DNA of 64,000 bases, taken from Pseudoduganella umbonata (lineage in GTDB: Bacteria > Pseudomonadota > Gammaproteobacteria > Burkholderiales > Burkholderiaceae_D). Shown here in pieces: positions 9,053 through 18,746 of this stretch. The stretch spans positions 1 through 64,000 of the forward strand of contig NZ_JACHXS010000010.1 of NCBI RefSeq assembly GCF_014192225.1, given 5' to 3'. How positions within the stretch are numbered: position 1 is the first letter of the stretch; each line of letters starts with the position of its first letter. Made by a program: the position numbers and the translations under genes. A model generated the notes under the pieces. The model was given only the letters and a program-made list of their open reading frames with translations. It was not told the DNA's origin and ran no database searches.

Positions 9053-9451
9053 ATGCTGTCCGCCCTCACCCACCCCCGCCTGCAGGACTGCCGCCGGCTG
9101 TTCCTGCGCAATTACGAAGTGCTGATCAATATCGGCGTGCACGAGTTCGAGAAGAAGGGCGAGCAGCGCGTGCTGTTCAATGTCGACCTGTATATCCCGC
9201 TGGCCGTGTCCACGCCGCAGGCGGACGAACTGCATGAAGTGGTCGATTACGACTTCATGCGCGACACCATCGCCGCGCGCATGGCCAAGGGCCACGTGCA
9301 CCTGCAGGAGACGCTGTGCGACGACCTGGTGCAGGCCCTGCTGGCGCATCCGCGCGTACGCGCGGTGCGCCTGTCGACGATGAAGCCGGATGTCTACCCG
9401 GACTGCGAAGGCGTGGGTGTCGAAGTCTTCCACATCAAGGATGAAGCATGA
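9053..9451 (+). CDS. folB: Dihydroneopterin aldolase
   Basis: FolB splits 7,8-dihydroneopterin into 6-hydroxymethyl-dihydropterin and glycolaldehyde in folate synthesis. The 132 residues show the family features: an LRNYEVLINIGVHEFEK start of the T-fold, the catalytic Glu region in the first strand, DYDFMRD, and LQETLCDDL with its conserved Glu. It follows the pteridine reductase and overlaps ttcA by 4 bp (ATGA), so folM-folB-ttcA is one operon. Confidence 0.95.
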   Translation: MLSALTHPRLQDCRRLFLRNYEVLINIGVHEFEKKGEQRVLFNVDLYIPLAVSTPQADELHEVVDYDFMRDTIAARMAKGHVHLQETLCDDLVQALLAHPRVRAVRLSTMKPDVYPDCEGVGVEVFHIKDEA

Positions 9452-10350
9452 ACGCCGTGATCGATAAAAGCGCCGAGAAGGTCGCCTACGAAAACAACAA
9501 GCTGCACAAGCGCCTGTGCCGCCTGGTGGGCCAGGCGATCGGCGACTTCAACATGATCGAGGAAGGCGACAAGGTGATGGTCTGCCTGTCCGGCGGCAAG
9601 GACAGCTACGCACTGCTCGACATCCTGCTGACGCTGCGCGAGCGTGCGCCGATCCACTTCGACATCGTGGCCGTAAACCTCGACCAGAAACAGCCGAACT
9701 TCCCGGCCGACGTACTGCCCCGCTACCTGACGGATCTGGGAGTGCCGTTCCACATCGAGAACCAGGACACGTACTCGATCGTCACGCGCCTGATCCCGGA
9801 AGGCAAGACCACCTGCTCGCTGTGCTCGCGGCTGCGCCGCGGCATCCTGTACCGCGTTGCCGATGAGCTGGGCTGCAACAAGATCGCGCTGGGCCATCAC
9901 CGCGACGACATTCTGGAAACCTTCTTCCTCAACATGTTCTTCGGCGGCAAGCTCAAGGGCATGCCGGCCAAGCTGGTGTCCGACGACGGCAAGCACATGG
10001 TGATCCGCCCGCTGGCCTACGTGAAGGAAGAAGACACGGAACGCTATGCCGCCGTGAAGGGCTTCCCGATCATCCCGTGCGACCTGTGCGGCTCGCAGGA
10101 GAACCTGCAGCGCAAGCAGATCAAGGCGATGCTGCGCGACTGGGAAAAGAAAACCCCCGGCCGCGTGGAAAGCGTGTTCTCGGCGCTGTCCACCGTGGTG
10201 CCGTCGCACCTGATGGACCGCAACCTGTTCGGCTTCACCGACCTGAAGACGGATGGCGTGGCCAATCCGCTGGGCGATATCGCGTTCGACGAAGAGCCAT
10301 GCTCGACGCCGGCCACGGTGCCCGGGATCATCCCGCTGCAGCCGAAATAA
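9448..10350 (+). CDS. ttcA: tRNA 2-thiocytidine(32) synthetase TtcA
   Basis: TtcA adenylates C32 of some tRNAs and replaces its 2-oxygen with sulfur, using an oxygen-sensitive [4Fe-4S] cluster. The 300 residues have the PP-loop SGGKDS (48-53), the CSLC pair (Cys123, Cys126) and CDLC (Cys211, Cys214) that supply cluster ligands. The ATG overlaps the folB stop (ATGA), pointing to translational coupling. A 41-nt palindrome begins on the base after its stop codon. Confidence 0.96.
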   Translation: MNAVIDKSAEKVAYENNKLHKRLCRLVGQAIGDFNMIEEGDKVMVCLSGGKDSYALLDILLTLRERAPIHFDIVAVNLDQKQPNFPADVLPRYLTDLGVPFHIENQDTYSIVTRLIPEGKTTCSLCSRLRRGILYRVADELGCNKIALGHHRDDILETFFLNMFFGGKLKGMPAKLVSDDGKHMVIRPLAYVKEEDTERYAAVKGFPIIPCDLCGSQENLQRKQIKAMLRDWEKKTPGRVESVFSALSTVVPSHLMDRNLFGFTDLKTDGVANPLGDIAFDEEPCSTPATVPGIIPLQPK

Positions 10351-10391
10351 GTTGCTCTAAAAATGGGGTACGTCCCCATTTTTAGAGCAAC
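10351..10391. repeat. 41-nt perfect palindrome (family B)
   Basis: Two 18-bp arms (10351-10368 and 10374-10391) around the 5-nt loop TACGT. The inner nine bases of the arm are AAAATGGGG. It starts right after the ttcA stop and ends 6 bp before the stop of the convergent M14 peptidase gene. The element at 40607-40647 has the same length, inner arm and loop (read on the other strand) but a different outer arm, with every difference matched on the opposite arm. Probably a bidirectional stem-loop; no long T-run follows on either strand. Confidence 0.9.
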
Positions 10392-10397
10392 ATTGCT

Positions 10398-12155
10398 TCA
10401 GAACTTACCGTCCGTGCGGTACACCGGATACAGGTTGAACCGCTCGTCCCATGAGGCATGCCGCTGGGCGAAGAACTCGAGCCGTGCGCGCGAGCTCTTC
10501 GCGAAGGCTGGATCGTTGTCCAGCCTTTCCTTGAACGCGGCCGCCACGGCCGGGTCCTTCAGCTGTTCGCGCGCCACTTCCTCGGCCACGTACTCTTCCA
10601 TGTATTCCTTGCGCTCGAACGCGGTATTGAACATGCCCCAGGCGAGCAGCGAATCGGCGCCCTGCGGTTCCAGCATCGTCATCACCAGGCGCGCCTTCGG
10701 CTGTGCGATCGGCACGAACAGTGCCCCGGCACCCACGTCGCGCGCCTCGGTATCCCAGGCGCCTTCCACCGCCAGCATCTGGTGGCCTTCGAACGATTGG
10801 GGGGTCAGTTTCGTCTTCGTGGCGCGGAACGCTTCCACGTTCACTTTGCCCGGTGCGGCGGCCAGCACCTTGAAGGCCACGCCGTGCTGCTTCAGCTTGG
10901 TGCCGACGGCGGCAGCCTGCGCGGCCGGTACGAGGTAGCCGCCGGCCGGCGCCTTCACCATGAAGTCCGGCACGATCTCGTCGCGCAGCGGCACCTTCCA
11001 CAGTTGCGGCCGGGTTTCATCGTACTGCGTCCAGGTGCCGCCGGAGACGTCGGATGGCACGCGCTTGTATTCATAGCCGCGGAAGTCGATCGTCTGCGTC
11101 CTGTCGGTGGTCTTGTAGCTGAGCGGGAAATCCGTGCCCGCCATCGCCGCCGCGCGCGCATCGGCGGCCAGCGCCGTCCTGCGCCATTCGGCGCCATGCT
11201 TGCCCACCTGGTCCATCACCGACACGATGGTGTTGTAGGTGATCTTCACGCGCGTCGGGTAATCCTTCCACGAATGTGTTTCGACGAGCATGCCGAAGCG
11301 GTTGCGCAGGTAGAAGTAACCGGTGGAAAAGCGCGCTCCGGACATTTCATCGACGAAGCCCGACTGCGGCTCGTCCGTCTTCGCGAACGAAATATAGAAA
11401 TGCTTCGGATCGGAACCCTGCTGCCGCAGGTCGGCGATCACGTTGTCGCGCAGTGCGGTGCCCGCTTCGCGCAATGCCGCATCGCCGCCATGCACGGGTT
11501 CGACCTGGATCGACACGTCCGGCTCGAACTTGGCGCCATCGGTCACGTGCAGGTCGATGTAGGCCAGCGGGTCCCACTGGTTCACGAGCGCCAGCATCGA
11601 CTGCATCTCGGGCGCGTCGGCCTTCAGGTAATCGCGGTTCAGGTTGTAGTTCTGCGCGGTGACGCGCCAGCCCATCTCCACCGGTCCGCGCTGGTTCGGG
11701 CGGTTGTTCGGACCGAAACGCTCGTGGCCATCCACATTGAACACCGGCACGAACAGCAGCACCTGCCTGTCCAGCGCAGCGCCGGCGATCTTGCCGTCGA
11801 GTGCATGGCGCAGCGCCAGGAAGCCGGCATCCTTGCCATCGATCTCGCCGGCATGGATGCCGCCCTGCACGAGCAGCACGGGCAGGTTCTTCGCCTTTGC
11901 CGCCTGCGCCGTCAGCGCGCCGCTCTTCGACACGGCCAGCGCCAGCATCGGCCGCCCTTCCGGCGTACGGCCGAATTCGATGCAGCGCACCGCCTTCGGA
12001 TAGGCCTTCTGGAAGGCCGCGCACAGTTTGATGACCTCGTTGTAGCGCCCGGTGGCCTGGAAGCCGGAGCGTTCCGACACGGTGGTGAGATCGGGGGCGG
12101 CATGGGCCAGCGGAACGGTGGCGAGCAAGGCAAGCGACAGTGCGGTGCGAATCAT
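10398..12155 (-). CDS. Secreted M14-family zinc carboxypeptidase-like protein
   Basis: A 585-residue exported metallopeptidase. Signal peptide MIRTALSLALLATVPLAHAA, with a likely cut after residue 19 or 20. The zinc site has HAGE (His101, Glu104) and a later His203 in DLHVTDG; NLNRDYLK and VETHSWKDY fit the substrate and catalytic parts of the M14 fold. The C-terminal 200 residues form an extra domain of unknown role. Family members cut C-terminal residues from peptides or peptidoglycan stems; the substrate here is unknown. It lies downstream of the indolepyruvate oxidoreductase gene, behind a strong terminator-like hairpin. Confidence 0.88.
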   Translation of the reverse strand: MIRTALSLALLATVPLAHAAPDLTTVSERSGFQATGRYNEVIKLCAAFQKAYPKAVRCIEFGRTPEGRPMLALAVSKSGALTAQAAKAKNLPVLLVQGGIHAGEIDGKDAGFLALRHALDGKIAGAALDRQVLLFVPVFNVDGHERFGPNNRPNQRGPVEMGWRVTAQNYNLNRDYLKADAPEMQSMLALVNQWDPLAYIDLHVTDGAKFEPDVSIQVEPVHGGDAALREAGTALRDNVIADLRQQGSDPKHFYISFAKTDEPQSGFVDEMSGARFSTGYFYLRNRFGMLVETHSWKDYPTRVKITYNTIVSVMDQVGKHGAEWRRTALAADARAAAMAGTDFPLSYKTTDRTQTIDFRGYEYKRVPSDVSGGTWTQYDETRPQLWKVPLRDEIVPDFMVKAPAGGYLVPAAQAAAVGTKLKQHGVAFKVLAAAPGKVNVEAFRATKTKLTPQSFEGHQMLAVEGAWDTEARDVGAGALFVPIAQPKARLVMTMLEPQGADSLLAWGMFNTAFERKEYMEEYVAEEVAREQLKDPAVAAAFKERLDNDPAFAKSSRARLEFFAQRHASWDERFNLYPVYRTDGKF

Positions 12156-12189
12156 CTACAGGGCTCCGGTAAGGGTCGGGTCGACCGAT

Positions 12190-12233
12190 AAAAAAAGGCG
12201 GAACGCGGCACGGATCGCGTACCGGGTCCCGCC
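12190..12233 (-). terminator. Strong intrinsic terminator
   Basis: On the minus strand a 37-nt hairpin forms 15 of 16 possible pairs (two of them G-T) around a 5-base loop. It starts GGCGGGACCCGG, ends CCGCGTTCCGCC, and is followed at once by seven T. It lies about 230 bp after the indolepyruvate oxidoreductase stop and 35 bp before the M14 start. It would end the upstream transcript. If the TATAAT at 12245 is a real promoter, the hairpin would also be the first thing in the M14 leader. Confidence 0.8.
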
Positions 12234-12430
12234 ACGGCCGGAGCATTATAGACTTACAACAACTTCATTATGGCAATCGGATTTTTGGTCGTCATTGTCG
12301 GCGTGATTGGTCCTTGTGGGAACCGAATCATACGGACGGGGTTGCCTTTTTTGAACGAAGCCTTTCGAGATTGCTTATGCGCTGCCCGACCGTGCGGCGT
12401 CACCTGGCGGCACTGGTTGCATAAAGATAG

Positions 12431-12453
12431 CCGCGAGGAAGGTCTCCCCGCGG
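12431..12453 (-). terminator. Possible weak terminator stem after the oxidoreductase gene
   Basis: Minus-strand arms CCGCGGGGA and TCCTCGCGG form a 9-bp stem (one G-T) 10 bp after the stop codon, followed by CTATCTTTATG. The T-content is low, so termination here is uncertain. Confidence 0.4.
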
Positions 12454-12463
12454 CAGCTGACCG

Positions 12464-15400
12464 TCAGGCCGCGTGCGGCGCGACCACGGGCGCGTGCGAA
12501 GTGGCATGCGATGGGTTGTGATACGCCGCGAGCAGCGAGGCCTCCTTCTGCTTCGCCGCCTTCAGGTGGCGTTCCTTCACGTGCCCATAGCCGCGAATGT
12601 CTTCCGGGATACGGGCGATCGCCACCGCCGTCTCCAGGTTCTCCTTCGCCAGCTTCGGCAGCAGTGCAGTGACGGTTGCGCGGTACTCGCCGATCAGTGC
12701 CCGCTCCATCCTGCGTTCCGCGGTATAGCCGAACACGTCGAGCGGCGTGCCACGCAGGCCTTTCAGCTTCGCCAGCACGCCGAAGGCCTGGCGCATCCAC
12801 GGACCGAACTGCTGCTTCACGAGGTGGCCATCCTTGTCCTTCTTCGCCAGCAGCGGCGGCGCCAGGTGGTACTTCACCGCATAATCGCCTTCGAACATGC
12901 CTTCGATCTTCTGGCGGAACGCCGGATCCGTGTGCAGGCGGGCGACCTCGTATTCGTCCTTGTACGCCATCAGCTTGTACAGGTAGCGGGCCACGGTCTC
13001 GGTGAGCTTCTTCGACTCCAGCCGGTTTTCCGCCGCTCGCACCTGGTCGACGAAGTCCTTGTACTGGCGGGCATACGCCGGGTTCTGGTAAGCCGTCAGC
13101 AATTCCATGCGGCGGGTGACCAGCTCGTCGAGCGTTTGCGAACGCTTGAACTCGATTACCTGCGGCGGTACCGCCATCTTCGTCACGGCGGCCAGGTCGT
13201 GCGCGGCATAGCGGCCCCAGTTGAACGCGGCCTTGTTGAACGCCACCGATACGGCATTCAGTTCGATCGCCTTCATCAGTGCCGCTTCCGACAGCGGCAC
13301 ATGGCCCTTCTGGAAGCAGTAGCCCAGCATGAACATGTTGGTCGCGATCGCATCGCCCATCAGCGCGGTGGCGATGCGGCCGGCATCGAGGAAGTCGACG
13401 CGGTCTTCACCGCAGGCGCGCAGGATTTCCGCTTGCGAGCTGGCGCCGGGGAATTGCCAGTCCGGGTTCTTCACGAACGCGGCGGTGGTGGCGCCGGTGG
13501 CATTGATCGCGGCCCAGGTACGGCCCTCGCCCATCCGGCTCAGCGCATCGCGGCTGGCGGTCACGATCTGGTCGCAGCCGATCACCAGATCGGCGCTGCC
13601 GGTTCCCACGCGCGTCGAATGCAAATCCGCTTGATGGTCGGCCAGCCGCACGTGCGACATCACCGGCCCGCCCTTTTGCGCCAGGCCGCTCATGTCCAGC
13701 ACCACGGCACCCTTGTTTTCCACGTGCGCCGCCACGGCCAGGATCTGGCCGACGGTGACGACGCCGGTGCCGCCGATGCCGGTGACGAGGATGCCGTATG
13801 GCTGCGCGGTAGACGGCAGCACGGGCGCCGGCAACGACGGCACTTCGCCGCCGGCCGCGGCCTTCTTCGGTTTCTTCAGCTGGCCGCCTTCCACCGTCAC
13901 GAACGACGGGCAGAATCCGGACACGCAGGAGTAATCCTTGTTGCAGGATGACTGGTTGATCTGGCGCTTGCGCCCCAGCTCCGTTTCCAGCGGTTCCACG
14001 GACAGGCAGTTCGACTGCACCGAGCAGTCGCCGCAGCCTTCGCAGACGGCTTCGTTGATGACCACCCGCTTGGCCGGGTCCGGGTATTCGTTGCGCTTGC
14101 GGCGGCGCCGCTTCTCGGATGCACAGGTCTGGTCGTAGATCATCGCCGACACGCCGGGCTTGTCGCGCAACTCCTTCTGCACGTCCATCAGCTCGGAACG
14201 GTGGCGCACCGTGACGCCGGGCGCCCACGCGTAATCGTCCGGGTATTTGTCGGGATCGTCGGTGACGACGATGATCGGCGTGACGCCTTCGGCGGCGATC
14301 TGCCGCGAGATCATGCCCGGATCGAGCGGACCATCGAAGGCCTGGCCGCCCGTCATGGCCACCGCATCGTTGAACAGGATCTTGTAGGTGATGTTGACCT
14401 TGGCCGCCACGGCGGCGCGGATCGCCAGTATCCCCGAGTGGAAGTAGGTGCCATCACCCAGGTTGGTGAATACGTGCTTCTCGTTGGTGAACGGCGCCTG
14501 GCCCACCCACGTGACGCCTTCCGCGCCCATGTGCGTGAAGGTGGACGTTTCGCGGTCCATCCACAGCACCATGTAGTGGCAGCCGATACCGGCCAGCGCG
14601 CGCGAGCCTTCCGGCACCTTGGTCGAGGTGTTGTGCGGGCAGCCGGAACAGAAATACGGCGTGCGGTCGGTCTGCGGATTTGCCTTCGCCGGCACATTCT
14701 TGAGCACCAGCTCTTTCGCTTCCAGGAAGGCGATGCGTTCCTGCACGCGTTTTGCCACCGGGTGGCCGGCGCAGTAGTGCGAAATGCGGCTGGCGATGGC
14801 GCGGGCGATCTGCGCCGGGTTCAGTTCATACGTGGCCGGCAGCAGCCAGTCGCCGTGGCCGCTGCGGTGCTGGTTCGACCATTCGCCCGTGTCGTCGAAC
14901 TTGCCCACCACGCGCGGGCGCTGCCCATCCGGCAGGTTGTACAGTTCTTCCTTCAGCGCGTATTCGAGGATCTGGCGCTTTTCTTCCACCACCAGGATCT
15001 CGTCCAGCCCGCGCGCGAATTCATGCACGCCATCGGCTTCCAGCGGCCACGTCATGCCGACCTTGTACAGGCGGATGCCGATGTCGGCGGCGGCCTGTTC
15101 GTCGATGCCCAGGTCGGCCAGCGCCTGGCGCGTGTCGAGATACGATTTGCCGGCGGTGATGATGCCGATCTTCGGCCGCGGGCTGTCCCAGATGATCTTG
15201 TTCAGTTTATTGGCGCGGCAGTACGCCAGCGCCGCGTACCACTTGTAGCTGTTCATCCGCACTTCCTGGTCCAGCACCGCATCGGGCCAGCGGATGTTCA
15301 GGCCGCCCGGCGGCAGCTCGAAGTCGTCCGGCATGGCGATCTGCACGCGGTCCGGGTCGAAGTCGATCACGGCTCCCGATTCGATGATGTCGGTCACGCA

Positions 15401-16027
15401 CTTCATCGCCACCCACAAGCCCGTGTAGCGGCTCATTGCCCAGCCGTGCAGGCCGTAGTCGAGGTATTCCTGCACCGACGACGGGTACAGCACGGGGATG
15501 CCGCACGCGGCCAGGATATGGTCCGACTGGTGCGCGGTGGACGAGGATTTCGCCGCGTGGTCGTCGCCGGCCAGCACCAGCACGCCGCCATGCTGCGACG
15601 AGCCGGCATTGTTGGCATGCTTGAACACGTCGCCGCAGCGGTCCACGCCGGGGCCCTTGCCATACCACATGCTGAACACGCCGTCGTACTTGGCGTCCTG
15701 GAACAGGTTGGTCTGCTGCGTGCCCCAGACAGCCGTGGCCGCGAGGTCTTCGTTCATGCCCGGATGGAACTTGACGTGATGCGCTTCCAGGTATTTTTTG
15801 GCCTTGATCGCCGTCTGGTCGATCGACGTGACGGGCGAACCGCGGTAGCCGGTGATGTAGCCGGCGGTATTCAGGCCGGCCTTCAGGTCGCGTTCGCGCT
15901 GCAGCATCGGCAGGCGGATCAGGGCCTGGGTGCCGGTAAGGAATGCGCGGCCGCGTTCCAGCGTCCACTTGTCGTCGAGGGTGATGTCCTCTTTGCCTAG
16001 CTCCGTACCCTTGTGAGGTGCGTTCAT
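12464..16027 (-). CDS. Indolepyruvate:ferredoxin oxidoreductase, fused alpha-beta type
   Basis: Oxidatively decarboxylates aryl pyruvates (indole-, phenyl- or hydroxyphenylpyruvate) to aryl-acetyl-CoA, passing electrons to ferredoxin. At 1187 residues it is the long single-chain form of proteobacteria. An N-terminal pyrimidine-binding domain is followed by the TPP site (NLGDGTYFHSG ... NDAVAMTGGQ), a ferredoxin-like cluster region with Cys-rich CEGCGDC and further Cys at NCLS, SSC, DYSC and GFC, then the gamma-type domain with GIGGTGVVTVGQIL. A CFCSGCPHN-like CSGCPHNTST lies mid-protein. It follows hppD on the same strand after a stem-loop. Both act on aromatic 2-oxo acids, so joint control by the nearby Lrp-type regulator is plausible. 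Confidence 0.92.
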   Translation of the reverse strand: MNAPHKGTELGKEDITLDDKWTLERGRAFLTGTQALIRLPMLQRERDLKAGLNTAGYITGYRGSPVTSIDQTAIKAKKYLEAHHVKFHPGMNEDLAATAVWGTQQTNLFQDAKYDGVFSMWYGKGPGVDRCGDVFKHANNAGSSQHGGVLVLAGDDHAAKSSSTAHQSDHILAACGIPVLYPSSVQEYLDYGLHGWAMSRYTGLWVAMKCVTDIIESGAVIDFDPDRVQIAMPDDFELPPGGLNIRWPDAVLDQEVRMNSYKWYAALAYCRANKLNKIIWDSPRPKIGIITAGKSYLDTRQALADLGIDEQAAADIGIRLYKVGMTWPLEADGVHEFARGLDEILVVEEKRQILEYALKEELYNLPDGQRPRVVGKFDDTGEWSNQHRSGHGDWLLPATYELNPAQIARAIASRISHYCAGHPVAKRVQERIAFLEAKELVLKNVPAKANPQTDRTPYFCSGCPHNTSTKVPEGSRALAGIGCHYMVLWMDRETSTFTHMGAEGVTWVGQAPFTNEKHVFTNLGDGTYFHSGILAIRAAVAAKVNITYKILFNDAVAMTGGQAFDGPLDPGMISRQIAAEGVTPIIVVTDDPDKYPDDYAWAPGVTVRHRSELMDVQKELRDKPGVSAMIYDQTCASEKRRRRKRNEYPDPAKRVVINEAVCEGCGDCSVQSNCLSVEPLETELGRKRQINQSSCNKDYSCVSGFCPSFVTVEGGQLKKPKKAAAGGEVPSLPAPVLPSTAQPYGILVTGIGGTGVVTVGQILAVAAHVENKGAVVLDMSGLAQKGGPVMSHVRLADHQADLHSTRVGTGSADLVIGCDQIVTASRDALSRMGEGRTWAAINATGATTAAFVKNPDWQFPGASSQAEILRACGEDRVDFLDAGRIATALMGDAIATNMFMLGYCFQKGHVPLSEAALMKAIELNAVSVAFNKAAFNWGRYAAHDLAAVTKMAVPPQVIEFKRSQTLDELVTRRMELLTAYQNPAYARQYKDFVDQVRAAENRLESKKLTETVARYLYKLMAYKDEYEVARLHTDPAFRQKIEGMFEGDYAVKYHLAPPLLAKKDKDGHLVKQQFGPWMRQAFGVLAKLKGLRGTPLDVFGYTAERRMERALIGEYRATVTALLPKLAKENLETAVAIARIPEDIRGYGHVKERHLKAAKQKEASLLAAYHNPSHATSHAPVVAPHAA

Positions 16028-16120
16028 GGGTTGTCTCCAGTATTCTTTTGAAAAACTTCAAGCCGGCGCGCCCTCTTGTGGGGTGCTGCCGGCTTTGCAA
16101 ACCGTCGTCCGGTCAATCAC

Positions 16121-16149
16121 GGTGGCCGTCCCTCGCAAGGACGGCCACC
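16121..16149. terminator. Perfect 11-bp stem-loop after hppD
   Basis: GGTGGCCGTCC (16121-16131) and GGACGGCCACC (16139-16149) form an 11-bp perfect stem with the 7-base loop CTCGCAA, beginning 7 bp past the hppD stop. No T-run follows on the minus strand. It may end part of the hppD transcripts or protect their 3' end, letting some transcription continue into the oxidoreductase gene. Confidence 0.5.
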
Positions 16150-16156
16150 GGCATGC

Positions 16157-17299
<1,143 letters not shown>

Positions 17300-17424
17300 C
17301 TGCGTCTCCTTATCGAATAGCCAAAAGTATAGGCTTCGACCTGGAGAATTAAATTGCAAAGATATGCCGGGCAGTCTGGTTTTGAGCAATAATATTGCGT
17401 TACCAAGCATGCCAAGAGGAGATT
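17300..17424. promoter_or_regulatory. Divergent hppD / lrp-type control region with a palindromic site
   Basis: For hppD the minus strand has TATACT at 17331-17326 with no good -35 at 16-18 bp (TTGCAA lies 22 bp up), which suggests an activated promoter. Toward the regulator there is a perfect 13-bp palindrome GCAATAATATTGC (17386-17398), 26 bp before its start codon, and a further TTGCAA at 17354. An AT-rich dyad there is what Lrp/AsnC proteins usually bind. Autoregulation and hppD control are inferred. Confidence 0.55.
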
Positions 17425-17952
17425 ATGACCAAGATCGCGCTGGACAAGACAGACCGTAAAATCCTGTCCATCCTCCAGGAGGACGGCCGCCTGTCGAACC
17501 AGGACGTGGCCGAGCAGGTCAGCCTGTCGCCTTCGCCGTGCCTGCGCCGTATCAAGCGGCTGGAAGAGGAAGGCGTGATCCGCCAGTACGTGGCGCTGCT
17601 CGATCCGGACAAGATCGGCCTGGGCCTGCTGGCCTATGTCAATGTGCGTCTGGAAAAGCACAGCGATGCCGCCGCGGTGGCGCACAGCACGGCCAGGGCG
17701 CTGGGCGCGCTGCCGGGTACTGTGTCGCCGCGCGAGGATTTCGCCGTGGCCGTGGAAGGGTGGCCGGAAGTGGTGGCGTGCTATGCGATGACGGGCGAAA
17801 TGGACTACCTGCTGCGCGTGCACGTGGAAGACATGGACCACTTCTCGCGCTTCATGATGGCCACCCTGTTGCGGCATCCGGCCGTGCTGGACGTGAAGTC
17901 CAGCTTTGCCCTGCAGAGAATAAAGGATACGACGGCGCTGCCGCTGGTCTAA
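17425..17952 (+). CDS. Lrp/AsnC-family transcriptional regulator
   Basis: A 175-residue regulator with an N-terminal winged helix-turn-helix (about 5-60, LDKTDRKILSILQEDGRLSN then SPSPCLRRIKRLEEEGVI) and a C-terminal RAM ligand-binding domain (about 70-160, with GEMDYLLRVHVEDMDHF). Start ATG 17425 has AGAGGAG just upstream. Members respond to amino acids. Its divergent placement beside hppD suggests that it senses an aromatic amino acid and controls its breakdown. Its stop codon lies inside the first copy of a 15-bp tandem repeat. Confidence 0.93.
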   Translation: MTKIALDKTDRKILSILQEDGRLSNQDVAEQVSLSPSPCLRRIKRLEEEGVIRQYVALLDPDKIGLGLLAYVNVRLEKHSDAAAVAHSTARALGALPGTVSPREDFAVAVEGWPEVVACYAMTGEMDYLLRVHVEDMDHFSRFMMATLLRHPAVLDVKSSFALQRIKDTTALPLV

Positions 17953-18028
17953 GGCAGGCTGGTCTAAAGCAGGCTGGTCTAAAGCAGGCTGGTCTAAAGC
18001 AGGCTGGTATAACAGTAGGCTGGTACAA
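17943..18028. repeat. 15-bp tandem repeat carrying the stop codon of the Lrp-type gene
   Basis: The unit GCTGGTCTAAAGCAG occurs four times (17943-18002, first copy with one change), followed by two decayed copies to about 18028. The period of 15 keeps the reading frame, so each full copy repeats the same Leu-Val-stop end. The array fills most of the gap to the convergent GNAT gene. On the minus strand it would read as Pro-Ala-Cys-Phe-Arg repeats, but no start or RBS supports translation there. Confidence 0.9.
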
Positions 18029-18065
18029 GGGGCAGGCCGATGTAACGCCCCCCCTGCCGGCGGCG

Positions 18066-18746
18066 TCACTCCTTCTTGCCGCGCCCCGGCAGCATGTCCC
18101 ACAGCTTGGCGGCACGCCGCACGTTGGCCTTCAGCGCGTAATCGATGGTGGCCAGCTGTTCCTGCATCGCTTCCTGCAGCACGCTGGCCGGATCGGCCGG
18201 GCCCAGTTTCAGGTAGGCATCCGCCTCGCCATAGTCGCGGTGGATTTCCATGCCCGCCTTCTTGGCGATGTGGATCATGATCTGGTTCGACGACAGGCAG
18301 TGCATGGTCAGCGTGTCGACATCGTGGTTGCGGCAGACGATCGCGGCCCGTTCGAACAGCTTCGAGCCGATGCCCAGTCCGCGCGCCGATTTCAGTACCG
18401 ACACGCCGAATTCGGCCACGCGGTCTTTTTCCGTGACGCCGTCCTTTTCCGGCTGCCGTTCCGCGAATCCCAGGTGCCCGACCGCAACCAGCCGGAATAC
18501 GCGGTTGTACACGCCGAACACGATGTCGCGGTCGAAGTCGATGCTGTCCACATACTTCGTGACCTGCTCGTCCGTGATGGGCGAGCCGAAGCGCAGCAGC
18601 CGGTCGCGCCCTTCGATCTGCAGGAAATGCTTCAGCATGCGGCGCCGGTCCCGTTCGCGCAATTCCTTGACGGGAATCGTCGGTCGGGGCTCGGGACGGC
18701 CCAGCCACTTGTGCAGCGGGTTGCGGAACAGGTTCAGCCGCGGCAT
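18066..18746 (-). CDS. GNAT-family N-acetyltransferase
   Basis: A 226-residue protein whose middle (about 75-165) is a GNAT fold: strand VFGVYN, AVGHLGFAER, then the acetyl-CoA loop SARGLGIGSKLFERA and the later SSNQIMIHIAKKAGM. The N-terminal 70 residues (RERDRRRMLKHFLQ) and the 60-residue C-terminal tail are extensions I do not recognise. The ATG shares one base with the cca stop (TGATG), so translation is coupled to cca. The acceptor substrate is unknown. Confidence 0.8.
   Translation of the reverse strand: MPRLNLFRNPLHKWLGRPEPRPTIPVKELRERDRRRMLKHFLQIEGRDRLLRFGSPITDEQVTKYVDSIDFDRDIVFGVYNRVFRLVAVGHLGFAERQPEKDGVTEKDRVAEFGVSVLKSARGLGIGSKLFERAAIVCRNHDVDTLTMHCLSSNQIMIHIAKKAGMEIHRDYGEADAYLKLGPADPASVLQEAMQEQLATIDYALKANVRRAAKLWDMLPGRGKKE

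Larger units (their letters stand above)
12156..12463. other. Intergenic region between indolepyruvate oxidoreductase and M14 peptidase
   Basis: I see no gene in these 308 bases. They hold two minus-strand hairpins listed separately (12190-12233 and 12431-12453) and a perfect -10 hexamer TATAAT at 12250-12245 with only a poorly spaced TTGCCA (12276-12271, 20 bp) upstream. The -10 box is a candidate promoter for the M14 gene. Confidence 0.5.

Noticed and set aside
14201..16000. A 599-codon frame antisense to the indolepyruvate oxidoreductase
   Set aside because: It is a shadow of a gene with TPP and iron-sulfur motifs; the translation is rich in Arg, His and Val without domains.
17943..18028. 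CRISPR-like array
   Set aside because: The units are directly adjacent 15-mers without spacers, and there are no cas genes.
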